The notes under the pieces: generated by a model
Told to the model about the DNA's origin: nothing
The model's input: only the letters and a program-made list of their open reading frames with translations
The model's database searches: none
Shown: one piece after another, positions 32,511 through 41,738 of the stretch
Position numbering within the stretch: position 1 is the first letter of the stretch
Layout: every line of letters starts with the position of its first letter
Translations under genes and position numbers: made by a program
Assembly (NCBI GenBank): GCA_002050355.1
Contig: MWYY01000044.1
Coordinates: 1-49,219, forward strand
Source of the DNA: Acidobacteria bacterium 28-9
GTDB lineage: Bacteria; Acidobacteriota; Blastocatellia; Pyrinomonadales; Pyrinomonadaceae
Direction: 5' to 3'
Length of the DNA: 49,219 nucleotides

Positions 32511-32559
32511 AAAATAAATTAGCAGACAAAAATTAAATTTTTGTCTGCTAATTTATTTT
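32511..32559. terminator. bidirectional stem-loop between the DUF4440 gene and gyrA
   Basis: The arms 32511-32534 and 32536-32559 form a 24-bp perfect inverted repeat around a single base, containing the core TTAGCAGACAAAAAT and flanked by A runs on one side and T runs on the other. It can terminate the rightward split gene and leftward gyrA equally well. The repeat is much longer than a standard terminator. Confidence 0.85.
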
Positions 32560-32583
32560 CTACAGAAGAAACGTTCAGGCTTT

Positions 32584-35139
32584 CTATTCAACGTTTTCGA
32601 CTTCTTCTTCGGAAACGTCGAGCAGAGATGCACTCGTTACGATGTCGCCATCACCGACGTTTATGAGTTTTACGCCCTGTGCGCTTCTGCCGGTTTGACG
32701 TATTTTGTCCGTGTCGAGCCGAATCAGTTTTGCTTGCTGCGTGATGATTATTACTTCCGAATCTTCTTCGACCGGAAAGACGGCGACGACTTTGCCGGTC
32801 TTCTTCGTCGCTTTCATATTAATAACGCCTCGTCCGGCGCGTGATTGCAGACGATAAGTTCCGACTTTCGTCTGCTTGCCATAGCCTTGCTCGGAAATCG
32901 AAAGCATTCGTTCGGATTCATCTTCGGAGATGGCGCAGGCGGATACGACAAAATCGTCTTTTCGCAGAGATATTCCGCGTACGCCGCGCGCGACGCGACC
33001 TAAAGAACGCGCGTCCGATTCGTTAAAACGAATCGCCATTCCGTCGTTTGTTGCAATAAAAATTTGCTTCGTTCCGTCGGTTACGAAAACATTCAAAAGC
33101 TCGTCGCCGTCATCAATGTTTATCGCATTAATTCCGTTGACGCGAATGTTTTGATACTGCGACAAAGCCGATTTTTTAACGACGCCTCGTTTTGTAACCA
33201 TTGTCACGAAAACATCGTCCGTAAAATCACGCACAGGCAAAACTTCAACCAATTTTCGTTCCGATGAAAGCTGCACGAGATTGACAATCGCTTTGCCGCG
33301 CGCGCTCGTGTCGCCTTCGGGTATTTCGTGAACTTTGATTTTGAAAACCTGACCGTTATCGGTGAAAATCATCAGAAAATCGTGTGTCGAAGCTGTAAAA
33401 AGATGCTCGACAAAATCTTCATTTTTCGCCTTTGCGCCAAAACGACCTTTGCCCCCGCGATGCTGTTTCGAGTAAGCTGAAACCGGTGTGCGCTTTACAT
33501 ATCCGGCGTTTGTAACCGTAATCGCAACTTCTTCGTCGGCAATCAAGTCTTCGATTTTCAATTCGATTCCGGCATCTACAATTTCCGTTTTGCGCGCGTC
33601 GCCAAAATTCTTTTTAACTTCCTGCAATTCATTCACAATCACTTGTCTTAGAAGATTTTCATTCGCCAAAATTGATTCAAGTTCCGAAATAAATTTCAAA
33701 ATTCCTTCGAGTTCGTCAATAATTTTCTGACGTTCGAGAGCAGACAAACGGCGAAGCTGCAAATCAAGAATCGCCTGCGCCTGTATGTCTGAAAACTTCA
33801 GAGCGCCGACCACTTTTTCGAGTTCTTTAGCGAAAACAGCAATCGTCATTTCATTCGGCGAGCCGCGCCACGTTTTTATTTCCGCAACTGTGCCGAAATT
33901 TCCCGTCAGCCACGCTTTCGCCTCGTCAATCGAGCGCGAATTGCGAATCAGCGGAATGATATAATCGAGCGCATCGATGGCTTTGTTCAAACCTTCCAAA
34001 ATATGCGCGCGCGCCTGAGCTTTGCGAAGTTCAAACTCTGTGCGGCGACGTATGACTTCGCGGCGAAATTCGACAAACGCTTCGAGCATTTGCTTCAGAT
34101 TCAGCACGCGCGGCTGTCCATCGACAATCGCCAGATTGATAATGCCGAACGACATTTGCAGGGGCGTCAACTTATATAATTTATTTAAGACAACCTGCGG
34201 AACTGCGTCGCGCTTGAGTTCAATAACGACGCGAATGCCTTCGCGGTTTGATTCGTCACGGATTTCCGAAATGCCTTCAAGACGTTTTTCATTAACTAAT
34301 TCGGCAATTTTTTCAATCAAACGCGCTTTGTTCAATTGATACGGAATTTCGGTTACGACAACTGCGTCGCGCTCGGAATTTGCGCGTCCGATGCGGTCAA
34401 TCGCCGCTTTTGCGCGCATCTGCAAAATGCCGCGTCCCGTGCGATATGCATTATGAATTTCCTCACGACCGTAGATAAAAGCTCCGGTTGGAAAATCCGG
34501 TCCGGGAATATATTCGATAAGTTTATTAATAGTAATATCGGGATTCTTTATCAACGCGATGGTTCCGTCGATAACTTCCGTTAAATTGTGCGGCGGAATT
34601 TTCGTTGCCATACCGACCGCAATTCCTTCCGAACCGTTGACCAGAAGATTAGGAATCCGCGTCGGCAGCACAATCGGCTCAGACAAAGATTCGTCGTAAT
34701 TCGGCTGAAAATCGACCGTTTCTTTTTCGATGTCAGCAAGAACTTCGTTTGTGAGTCGCTGCATACGAACTTCGGTGTATCTCATTGCGGCTGCGTTGTC
34801 GCCATCAATTGAGCCGAAATTTCCCTGCCCTTCGACGAGCGGATAGCGCAAAGAAAATTCTTGGGCGAGACGAACAACCGTGTCATAAACTGCCGTATCG
34901 CCGTGCGGATGATATTTACCGATACAGTCGCCGACGACGCGCGCGCTCTTTTTGTACGGTTTATTGTGCGTGTTGCCGAGTTCGTGCATCGCCCATAACA
35001 CGCGGCGATGCACAGGTTTTAAACCGTCGCGCACGTCCGGCAGCGCGCGACCGATGATAACCGACATCGCGTAATCGAGATACGACCGCCGCATCTCGTC
35101 TTCGATATTTACTTGATTTCGTTCTAAAATTGTATCCAT
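32584..35139 (-). CDS. gyrA: DNA gyrase subunit A
   Basis: The 851-residue protein is GyrA: the winged-helix core with HPHGDTAVYDTVVR, the catalytic tyrosine Tyr121 (AAMRYTEVRM), the tower/coiled-coil region, and the C-terminal pinwheel of six repeats, with a GyrA box in HRGGKGRFG (QRGGKGR-like). With GyrB it introduces negative supercoils. The quinolone region carries Thr82 (E. coli Ser83 equivalent) and Asp86 (Asp87 equivalent); Thr at this place is a common wild-type state. Length is normal, and the tail is acidic. gyrB is not in the window. Confidence 0.98.
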   Translation of the reverse strand: MDTILERNQVNIEDEMRRSYLDYAMSVIIGRALPDVRDGLKPVHRRVLWAMHELGNTHNKPYKKSARVVGDCIGKYHPHGDTAVYDTVVRLAQEFSLRYPLVEGQGNFGSIDGDNAAAMRYTEVRMQRLTNEVLADIEKETVDFQPNYDESLSEPIVLPTRIPNLLVNGSEGIAVGMATKIPPHNLTEVIDGTIALIKNPDITINKLIEYIPGPDFPTGAFIYGREEIHNAYRTGRGILQMRAKAAIDRIGRANSERDAVVVTEIPYQLNKARLIEKIAELVNEKRLEGISEIRDESNREGIRVVIELKRDAVPQVVLNKLYKLTPLQMSFGIINLAIVDGQPRVLNLKQMLEAFVEFRREVIRRRTEFELRKAQARAHILEGLNKAIDALDYIIPLIRNSRSIDEAKAWLTGNFGTVAEIKTWRGSPNEMTIAVFAKELEKVVGALKFSDIQAQAILDLQLRRLSALERQKIIDELEGILKFISELESILANENLLRQVIVNELQEVKKNFGDARKTEIVDAGIELKIEDLIADEEVAITVTNAGYVKRTPVSAYSKQHRGGKGRFGAKAKNEDFVEHLFTASTHDFLMIFTDNGQVFKIKVHEIPEGDTSARGKAIVNLVQLSSERKLVEVLPVRDFTDDVFVTMVTKRGVVKKSALSQYQNIRVNGINAINIDDGDELLNVFVTDGTKQIFIATNDGMAIRFNESDARSLGRVARGVRGISLRKDDFVVSACAISEDESERMLSISEQGYGKQTKVGTYRLQSRAGRGVINMKATKKTGKVVAVFPVEEDSEVIIITQQAKLIRLDTDKIRQTGRSAQGVKLINVGDGDIVTSASLLDVSEEEVENVE

Positions 35140-35467
35140 TAATTTTCCCTTTTCTGATCTTTTTGTTTCTGATTTGTTACTTATTTTCGGTTGTGAGACG
35201 AGGCTTTAATACAGATAAAAATCTGGTTTGTCGCCCGCATTAGAATGTATTTATATTTTACAATTTTTCAGCCTGTTTTGCAACCGGCAAAACCATTGTA
35301 AAACATTCAAAAATAAGCGATTTGTCGACAATTCTTATCTTAATTTTCGAATACTTATTTCATTCGGATTTTGTAGGAAAATTACGTTGTCAGATAGAAA
35401 AAGAAAACAGAAAATATAGAAACACATATTGGTTTTCCTTTTTCTGTTTTTTGCTTTTGTCCGGGGT
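35140..35467. other. 328-bp intergenic region between nrdR and gyrA
   Basis: No coding frame or RNA gene is evident. The sequence is AT-rich. An 11-bp inverted repeat (AAAACAGAAAA at 35404-35414, its complement at 35440-35450) lies beyond nrdR and could be a weak terminator for it. The gyrA promoter should be in the right half; I cannot place -35/-10 boxes with confidence. Confidence 0.4.
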
Positions 35468-35505
35468 TTACTTTTGCTTTTTTACTTTTGCTTTTTTACT
35501 TTTGA
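35466..35505. repeat. tandem ACTTTTGCTTTTTT repeat encoding the NrdR tail
   Basis: About two and a half copies of a 14-base unit (TTTACTTTTGCTTT...) lie in tandem and encode the Lys-rich C-terminus of NrdR ([11 protein letters not shown]). Slippage at this place could vary the tail length. Confidence 0.7.
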
Positions 35506-35968
35506 TTGATCTATCACGGGCGCGCACTAAATCTTTGAGTTCATTCATAAACTCGGAAACGTCTTCAAACTCCAAATAAACCGACGCAAAACGAACGTAA
35601 GCGACTTTATCGAGCGCTTTTAGAGGAGTCATAATAATTTTGCCGAGTTCGTTGGTCGGGACTTCTCTGTCGCTCGATTCCTGAACGTGTTTCTCAACGG
35701 AATCGACAAGCGCTTCAAGCTGCAAAGCGGAAATCGGGCGTTTTTCGCAGGCTCGAAGAAGCCCAGCCATAATTTTGTTGCGGTCGAAAGTTTCGCGTCT
35801 GCCGTCTTTTTTTATCACCATATACGGGATTTCATCAATCCGCTCATAAGACGTAAAACGCCTGCCGCATTCGAGGCATTCGCGCCGACGCCGAATCGAA
35901 TCGCCGTCTTTGGCTTCGCGCGAATCGACTACTTTGTCTTCAAGATGTGTGCAGAATGGACAACGCAT
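35468..35968 (-). CDS. nrdR: ribonucleotide reductase regulator NrdR
   Basis: The 166-residue protein has the NrdR layout: a zinc ribbon with Cys3, Cys6, Cys31 and Cys34 (MRCPFC..CLECG), [19 protein letters not shown], then an ATP-cone domain (about 47-135, [31 protein letters not shown]). NrdR binds nucleotide and represses nrd genes by binding NrdR boxes. The C-terminal Lys-rich tail (after about 150) is unusual and comes from a tandem DNA repeat. No nrd gene is in the window. Confidence 0.96.
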   Translation of the reverse strand: MRCPFCTHLEDKVVDSREAKDGDSIRRRRECLECGRRFTSYERIDEIPYMVIKKDGRRETFDRNKIMAGLLRACEKRPISALQLEALVDSVEKHVQESSDREVPTNELGKIIMTPLKALDKVAYVRFASVYLEFEDVSEFMNELKDLVRARDRSIKSKKAKVKKQK

Positions 35969-35998
35969 AAATTTTAATGTTTAAAAGTTGAAAACAAG

Positions 35999-37078
35999 CT
36001 AACTTTGAACTTTGAGCTTTGAACCTTGAACTTTGAACTCTGTTTCGTGTTCGACCTCTTCGACGGCGTGTTCGCCGGAGACCAGACCTCTCAGACGTGC
36101 AATGCTGACATCGCCGCGCAAAAAGTAATAGATTCCGAAAAACACTGCGGGCGCGAAATAAACAAGGTGCATCGCAATTGAAACAGCCGCTGCCTGTTCG
36201 CGCTCGACATTCAAAAATATCAAACCGCCCGCCGTCGCTGCGTGGAACGCACCCGCAGCGCCGCCCGGTGTCGGAACCACCGAGCCGATTGCCGCCCAGC
36301 CCATTACAAACAACGAATCGCTGAAGCTCAATGGCAAATCAAACGCCAAAATTACAAGCCAGGTTGGAATGGCAATCGCCAGCCACAGCAGAATCGTCCA
36401 GAAAATTATGCCGACAATCTCGCGCCCGTCGCGCAAAATTTGCAGAGATGTCGCCAGCTGCCGCAAAATGCTCAAAATTAATTTACTGATGCGGCGCGGA
36501 ATAAATTTCCTGTAAACTACTTTTTCCGTCCAAACAATAATTTTCTCAGAATTTCTTTGATAAAAAATCAACGCCAAAAATCCGAGAACAACACCCAGAA
36601 GCATCAAAACACCGGCAATTTTGACATACACAAATTCACGCTCGCGTCCTGCAGGCGGCGTAAACCACAACAAATTCACCGCGAAAAAACAAATCAAAGA
36701 TGCGAGGTCAAAAATTCTTTCAACGCCTAAAGTTACCAGTGCTGCCGACGGACGCACACGCCGGTCGCGCATCGAAAGCCACATCGGGCGCGCTAATTCT
36801 CCGGCTCTGCCGACAATCATAATCACAGCAAACCCGACGGTTGTCGCCGCGAAAAGCTCGCGCACGTTAGTCCTCGTCAGCGGTTCGAGCAAAACCTTCC
36901 AGCGTAAAGCACGCAAAAAATAACCTAAACAAATAATCAAAGTTGCTGAAATCAAGTAAAAAGCGTTCGCTTTTCTCAAACTTTGACCGACAGCTTGCCA
37001 ATCCAAATTGCGTCCGAAAAACCAGAGAATCAAAACGGCGAATAAAAACAGTAGTATAAACTTTAAAGAATTTTGCAA
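35999..37078 (-). CDS. YbhN/UPF0104-type lysylphosphatidylglycerol-synthase-TM-like membrane protein
   Basis: The 359-residue protein has about eight hydrophobic helices and the LPG_synthase_TM pattern: RALRWKVLLEPL, TVGFAVIMIVGRAGELARPMWLS, LGVERIFDLASLI, and GSVVPTPGGAAGAFHAAT. These are flippase- or synthase-like membrane proteins often linked to lipid or glycan handling; a catalytic domain for lysyl transfer is absent. The last 12 residues (EFKVQGSKLKVQ) are encoded by a TTTGAAC-type degenerate repeat (36002-36040), a sign that a repeat element extended the gene. The gap to nrdR is 30 bp. Confidence 0.86.
   Translation of the reverse strand: MQNSLKFILLFLFAVLILWFFGRNLDWQAVGQSLRKANAFYLISATLIICLGYFLRALRWKVLLEPLTRTNVRELFAATTVGFAVIMIVGRAGELARPMWLSMRDRRVRPSAALVTLGVERIFDLASLICFFAVNLLWFTPPAGREREFVYVKIAGVLMLLGVVLGFLALIFYQRNSEKIIVWTEKVVYRKFIPRRISKLILSILRQLATSLQILRDGREIVGIIFWTILLWLAIAIPTWLVILAFDLPLSFSDSLFVMGWAAIGSVVPTPGGAAGAFHAATAGGLIFLNVEREQAAAVSIAMHLVYFAPAVFFGIYYFLRGDVSIARLRGLVSGEHAVEEVEHETEFKVQGSKLKVQS
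36000..36042. repeat. degenerate GAACTTT-word repeat at the 3' end of the YbhN-like gene
   Basis: About five tandem copies of a 7-8 base word (AACTTTG, AGCTTTG, ACCTTGA, ACTTTGA) run across the stop codon of the gene and encode its last residues. Confidence 0.6.
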
Positions 37079-37279
37079 ATTATTTCCCGACCTTGCCAGC
37101 TAAAATATAATAAAAATTGTGTAACATTACAGTGAAAACCACAAGATACAGTATTTCAATCTAACTTGCCAGCTATAAACAGCTGCAGATTTAGCTTTTA
37201 TGCACGCTTTTCTTTTCGCTTCGGCTCAACTAGACTAAGGTTCTTAATTTGCCGTATAAATTTTGTCTATTTTGCAGCT

Positions 37280-38320
37280 ATGAGCAGAAAATATCGTGTA
37301 GGAATTTTGGGCGCAACCGGAACAGTCGGGCAGCGTTTTGTGCAGTTGCTGGAAAATCACCCGCAGTTTGAAATAACGGCGCTTGCCGCATCCGATCGCT
37401 CGGCTGGCAAACCTTTCAGCGAGGCGTGCGCGTGGAAATTGGCGGGCGCAATGCCGGAGTCGGTCAAATCAATTGTCGTCGAAGCGATTGCGCCGCCGCT
37501 CGATTGTGATTTTGTATTTTCGAGTCTGCCTTCGTCGGTCGCGCGCGAAACCGAAGAAGCGTTTGCGCGCGCAGGCTTTCCCGTTATCAGTAATTCTTCG
37601 GCTTACAGAATGGACGCTGACATTCCCCTTTTGATACCGGAAATAAATTTTGAGCATCTCGGTTTAATCGAAGTGCAAAAGCGAAAACGCGGTTTTGAAA
37701 AGGGTTTTATTATCACAAACCCGAATTGCGCGATAATGAGTTTCGCGCCGCCGCTTGCCGCGCTCGACAGAAAATTCGGCGTTGAATCAGTTTTCGTCAC
37801 GACTCTGCAGGCGATTTCCGGTGCGGGTTATCCGGGCGTTTCTGCCTTTGATATTACCGAAAACGTTTTGCCGTATATCGCGGGTGAAGAGCCGAAAGTC
37901 GAAACTGAAGCGCAAAAGATTTTAGGCAAATTCAACGGTGAAACCGTTGAAAAGTCAGATTTTATCGTCAGCGCGCAATGCTTTCGCGTCAACGTAATTG
38001 ACGGACACACGGCTTCGGTTCGAGTGAAATTAAAACAAACTTCGACTCTCGAAGGCGTGATGGAGGCAATGAGAAACTTTCCTTCGCTCAAACTGTATTC
38101 GTCGCCCGAAAAATTTATAGATATTTGCGACGAGCCTTCGCGCCCGCAGCCGCGCCTCGACCGCGACAATGGCAAAGGAATGACCATAACCGTCGGCAGA
38201 CTTTTCCCCGACAATATTTTCGATTATCGCTTCGTCGGTCTATCGCACAACACCGTCCGCGGCGCGGCTGGCGCGGCGATTCTCAACGCGGAACTTTTGA
38301 TTGACAAGAGAATTTTATAG
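37280..38320 (+). CDS. asd: aspartate-semialdehyde dehydrogenase
   Basis: The 346-residue enzyme reduces aspartyl phosphate to aspartate semialdehyde for lysine, threonine and methionine synthesis. The NADP site is GILGATGTVGQRF near the N-terminus, and catalytic Cys150 is in TNPNCAIMSFAPPLAAL, with QAISGAGYPGVSAFDITENVLPYI following; this matches the archaeal/yeast-like ASADH group rather than the E. coli type. The catalytic His lies in VIDGHTASVRV. I choose the ATG at 37280, since upstream sequence lacks family character. The dap genes lie 4 kb away on the opposite strand. A MerR-like gene follows after 2 bp. Confidence 0.95.
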   Translation: MSRKYRVGILGATGTVGQRFVQLLENHPQFEITALAASDRSAGKPFSEACAWKLAGAMPESVKSIVVEAIAPPLDCDFVFSSLPSSVARETEEAFARAGFPVISNSSAYRMDADIPLLIPEINFEHLGLIEVQKRKRGFEKGFIITNPNCAIMSFAPPLAALDRKFGVESVFVTTLQAISGAGYPGVSAFDITENVLPYIAGEEPKVETEAQKILGKFNGETVEKSDFIVSAQCFRVNVIDGHTASVRVKLKQTSTLEGVMEAMRNFPSLKLYSSPEKFIDICDEPSRPQPRLDRDNGKGMTITVGRLFPDNIFDYRFVGLSHNTVRGAAGAAILNAELLIDKRIL

Positions 38321-38322
38321 AA

Positions 38323-38553
38323 ATGGATAGCTTTAACCTAAAAGAAGTGTGCGAAATTGTAGGCGTGCCGCCGCACGTAATCAGTTATTGGGAAACTGAA
38401 TTTCTGCTGTTTAAACCAAAGAGAGATGAATTAAGACAACGTATTTATAGTCAAAAAGACCTTAAAATAATTATTCGTATTCGCTGCCTGTTATTTGAAG
38501 GAAAATACTCAATCGCAGATACAAAAATCAAACTGGCTGAAGAGTTCGGTTAA
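38323..38553 (+). CDS. minimal MerR-type DNA-binding protein
   Basis: The 76-residue protein is a single MerR-type winged helix: FNLKEVCEIVGVPPHVISYWETEF, then RQRIYSQKDLKIIIRIRCLLFEGKYSIADTKIKLAEE. It lacks the dimerisation coiled coil and effector domain of normal MerR regulators. The start is 2 bp after asd, so the two are probably co-transcribed. It may act as a small regulator or a structural DNA-binding protein; the target is unknown. Confidence 0.82.
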   Translation: MDSFNLKEVCEIVGVPPHVISYWETEFLLFKPKRDELRQRIYSQKDLKIIIRIRCLLFEGKYSIADTKIKLAEEFG

Positions 38554-38620
38554 ATTCTTTACGAAACGTTTACTTTTTGAAATTAATAGGTTTACAGAAA
38601 CGCAAGTTTAAGACATTAAT

Positions 38621-39769
38621 TTATTTCAACACTTCCTTCATCCTTCTTACGCCCTCTGCCATTCGCTCTTCCGTATTGCAGAATGAAACGCGCAGAAAGC
38701 CTTTTGCTTCGTCACCGAAAGCGATGCCGGGAACTGTAATCACGCGGTTTTGCAAAAGCTGTTCGGCAATTTCCAAATCATCGCCGAGCGCGCGAACGTC
38801 GAGCATCGTGTAGAACGCGCCTTCGGGTTGAGTTCCGCGCAAACCTAACTCGTTCTGCAAAAGTTTTATCAGGAATTCGCCGCGATTTTTGTAAATTTCA
38901 CGCGCTTCGGCTTTTGCTCGTTCGGCTTCGTCAGTCCAGCCGAGAAGCGACGCTTTTTGCGAAATGGTCGAGGTGCAGACCGTTAAGAATCCGTGCAATG
39001 TGAGCGCGGCTTTGACGACATCAGTTTGCGTGCTTGCCAGCCAACCGACGCGCCAGCCCGTCATACTCAAAGACTTCGACAAACCGCTGACGATGATCGT
39101 TTGCTCGTAAAATTCAGAAGCCGAGTGCGGTTTTTCAGTAAAATATAAATCGCTGTAAATCTCGTCAGAAATCAAATAAATTCCGGTGTCTTTTAATACT
39201 TCGGCGATTTGTCGTAAATCATTTTCGGTAAAGATTTTCCCCGTCGGATTCGACGGGGAAATTACCACTGCGGCTTTCGTTTTTGGAGTGATTTTCGACT
39301 TGAATTCTTCGATATCGAAGGCAAAATCTTTGTCTGCCGGTAAGCGGTAAAAAACCGGTACGCCTTCGGAAATTTTGACGCAGTTTTCATACGCCGGAAA
39401 ACTCGGATTCGGTATCAAAACTTCGTCGCCCGCGTCCACAATTGCCAGAAACGCCGCCGTCATCGCTTCCTGGGAACCGACCGTGACGCAAACCTGATTC
39501 GGCTGCAAATCTAAATGCGGATAGCTTGCCGCGATTTTTTCGCGCAGCGCGGGAAGTCCGGCGTGATTCGTGTAACCGTTTTGTTCTTCCAAAGTTACAC
39601 GCGCCGCTTCCTCACGTATAAATCGCGGCGTCGGCAAATCCGGCTCGCCCAGTCCAAAATTTATACTGTCGGGCAGAGCGCGTTCAAAAATTCGGCGGAT
39701 TAAAGTCGGCTGAACGCCTTGTAATCGTTTCGGTAATTTTAATTGCATCTTTTCTTTCGCTGCGTTCAT
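38621..39769 (-). CDS. class I/II PLP aminotransferase, candidate DapC or aspartate-type
   Basis: The 382-residue enzyme is a fold-type I aminotransferase: LGEPDLPTPRFIREEAA, YTNHAGLPALREKIA, NPTG at 174-177, Asp202 and Tyr205 (SDEIYSDLYF), PLP lysine Lys232 (SGLSKSLSMTGWRVGW), and an Arg in FLRVSFCNTEERM that binds carboxylate. Position beside dapD, dapA and dapB makes N-succinyl-diaminopimelate aminotransferase (DapC) a good candidate, but aspartate or aromatic aminotransferase cannot be excluded by sequence. I use the ATG at 39769; the ATG seven codons later (39748) is also possible. Confidence 0.85.
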   Translation of the reverse strand: MNAAKEKMQLKLPKRLQGVQPTLIRRIFERALPDSINFGLGEPDLPTPRFIREEAARVTLEEQNGYTNHAGLPALREKIAASYPHLDLQPNQVCVTVGSQEAMTAAFLAIVDAGDEVLIPNPSFPAYENCVKISEGVPVFYRLPADKDFAFDIEEFKSKITPKTKAAVVISPSNPTGKIFTENDLRQIAEVLKDTGIYLISDEIYSDLYFTEKPHSASEFYEQTIIVSGLSKSLSMTGWRVGWLASTQTDVVKAALTLHGFLTVCTSTISQKASLLGWTDEAERAKAEAREIYKNRGEFLIKLLQNELGLRGTQPEGAFYTMLDVRALGDDLEIAEQLLQNRVITVPGIAFGDEAKGFLRVSFCNTEERMAEGVRRMKEVLK

Positions 39770-39926
39770 AACCTTAAAATTTTTTTTAAGTCAATTGCCA
39801 AATCTGACGGCAAAATAAGTGGATAAAAATTTTGCTTCGATTTAGACAATCTTCGGCGTCTTTGTCAATTCCGATTTCAATAATTTTACCAATTATTCTA
39901 AATCCTTCCAACATTTAACTTTTCAA

Positions 39927-40748
39927 TTACAATTCAGAAACCGCCGACCAGCCTTTTTCATTTTGCAAAAATTTCTGTGCCTCAGCTAAGACAAAACCCG
40001 TTTCCGCCGATTGGTATTCGAGTCTTTTCACAATCAGGCGCGGATGTTCAAACTCAATCACGTTAAACGAATTTGCTTCGCCGCGCCCGCGTGTCGAGGT
40101 CGCGGTTCCGGCTTGAACGACTAAAGCTGATTGTCCCGCGCCGAGCCGGTAGCGCGTCGCCGTATGCCCGATGTGGCTGATGTGTATGTGTCCGGCGAGA
40201 AAAACGTCTGCGCCGCAATCGGCAATCTTGCGCATCACCATTTTGGCGCGCCCGACTAATTCGTTGGCGCCGTAGCTTTCGGGCAAATCAAACGGATGAT
40301 GCGTAACGACGATTTTCAGCGTTTCGTCTTTTAAACCGCACAGTTTTTCACGAATCACGCCGACTTGACGTTCATTGATGCGTCCGTCTTTAACGGTCAG
40401 CGAACGTGCCGTGTTGATTCCCAGAACAGCGATTTCATCGTCGGCATAGAACGGCTGTAAATCGTCTGTGATGTATTTTTTGTATTTTTCGAGCGGTGTT
40501 GCGAAACGTGCAAAGACATTGTGCAGAGGAATGTCGTGATTGCCCGGAACAACGATTTGCGGCTTCGGTAATTTATCCAGAAATTCGCGCGCTTCGATAA
40601 ATTGCGCCGAACGCGCGCGCTGTGTCAAATCACCGGAAACGACGACCAGATTCGGAGTGATTTCGTTAATTTCCGCAATCAAATTTTCGACTATTGCGTA
40701 ATCAACGCGCCCGAAATGGATGTCAGAGATATGAACAATCGTTCGCAT
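39927..40748 (-). CDS. CpdA-like metallophosphoesterase
   Basis: The 273-residue protein has the calcineurin-like phosphoesterase motifs: HISDIHFG (Asp9, His11), VVSGDLTQRA (Asp40), VVPGNHDIPLH (69-72), VTHHPFDL and LAGHIHISHIG. The two-metal site is complete. The closest known type is the 3',5'-cyclic-AMP phosphodiesterase CpdA/class III group, but substrates in this family vary widely. Its neighbours are a lipid kinase and an aminotransferase on the same strand. Confidence 0.88.
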   Translation of the reverse strand: MRTIVHISDIHFGRVDYAIVENLIAEINEITPNLVVVSGDLTQRARSAQFIEAREFLDKLPKPQIVVPGNHDIPLHNVFARFATPLEKYKKYITDDLQPFYADDEIAVLGINTARSLTVKDGRINERQVGVIREKLCGLKDETLKIVVTHHPFDLPESYGANELVGRAKMVMRKIADCGADVFLAGHIHISHIGHTATRYRLGAGQSALVVQAGTATSTRGRGEANSFNVIEFEHPRLIVKRLEYQSAETGFVLAEAQKFLQNEKGWSAVSEL

Positions 40749-40756
40749 AATCTTAA

Positions 40757-40799
40757 GAATCTAAAATCTCAGGTTTTTGATTGTATTCCGACTTGAGAC
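40757..40799. repeat. degenerate repeat between the phosphoesterase and lipid kinase genes
   Basis: This carries the words AAATCTCAGGTTTT and GACTTGAGAC that also occur at 26386-26412, in the form of an imperfect inverted repeat. It fills almost the whole gap between the two genes. Confidence 0.5.
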
Positions 40800-41693
40800 T
40801 TATTTCGGCACGATAACGCGCAAAGCCTGAAGGCGAATTCGATAATAGAGCGGTGTTTGCATTGTTTCGACTTCGCCGTCGCGGGCGACGAGCAAAGTTT
40901 TGTGATGTGTATCAATCGTAATTTCGTCGGTACAGACCGATTCAAAATCTTTTGCTCGCTGTATTGCGCCGAACAACGAGCGCAGGGCGAGCATCAGCAA
41001 ACCGGCGCGTCCCGTCCGGTGCAGAAGATAAAGGCTCAATTTTCCGTCGTCCAGACATTTGCGCGTTCCGATGTTCAAAAAATCCATCTCGTATTCGTTG
41101 TTTCCGACAAAAACAAACGGCGTTTTGCGCCTAACTTCCTGACCGTCAATGCAAAGTTTAATTTTTAAAAACGGGTAACGACGAAGAACACTAGTCGCAG
41201 CCCAAAATGCCGCCGACCATTTTCCGCGCCCGAGACGCTGCTGCTTTTCGCGCCTTCGGACAATTTTAGGATACAAACCGATGCTTGAATTATTAATAAA
41301 AACGCGCCCGTTTACTTCGCCTACATCGATTTGTTTGATATTTCCTTCGGCAATGACGCGGACGGCTTCGGCTAAATCCTGCGGGATATTTAAATCCTTT
41401 GAGAAATGATTGAGCGTCCCGAGAGGCAAAACACCAAAGATTTTGTTTGTTTCGACAAGCTGCGATGCAATGCCGCTGATTGTTCCGTCGCCGCCGCCCG
41501 CGACGATTATTTCCGCATCGCTTTTCGCAGCACTTTCAGCAAGTTTCATCAATTCATCGCCGCTTCGGGCAACCGAAACCTTTGCTTGCAAGTTGTTTGC
41601 CTTAAATGCTTCTTCAATCTGCGGTTTGATGTCGCTTTTATCTGCATCCGTGCCGGAACTTTCGTTGATGATAACTTCGATTAATGAGTACAT
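40800..41693 (-). CDS. diacylglycerol/lipid kinase family protein (DagK-like)
   Basis: The 297-residue protein is a DAGK-catalytic-domain protein of the YegS/DgkB type: VIINESSG, the nucleotide motif AGGGDGT at 65-71, VLPLGTLNHFSKDLNIP, and the later INNSSIGLYPKIV. It phosphorylates a lipid such as diacylglycerol using ATP; the exact lipid is unknown. The C-terminal beta domain is complete. The next gene upstream (DHFR-like) ends 45 bp away. Confidence 0.88.
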   Translation of the reverse strand: MYSLIEVIINESSGTDADKSDIKPQIEEAFKANNLQAKVSVARSGDELMKLAESAAKSDAEIIVAGGGDGTISGIASQLVETNKIFGVLPLGTLNHFSKDLNIPQDLAEAVRVIAEGNIKQIDVGEVNGRVFINNSSIGLYPKIVRRREKQQRLGRGKWSAAFWAATSVLRRYPFLKIKLCIDGQEVRRKTPFVFVGNNEYEMDFLNIGTRKCLDDGKLSLYLLHRTGRAGLLMLALRSLFGAIQRAKDFESVCTDEITIDTHHKTLLVARDGEVETMQTPLYYRIRLQALRVIVPK

Positions 41694-41738
41694 AACATTT
41701 CCGGCAATTTTTTGCTTTTCTCGTTCCGCTTCAAATTC

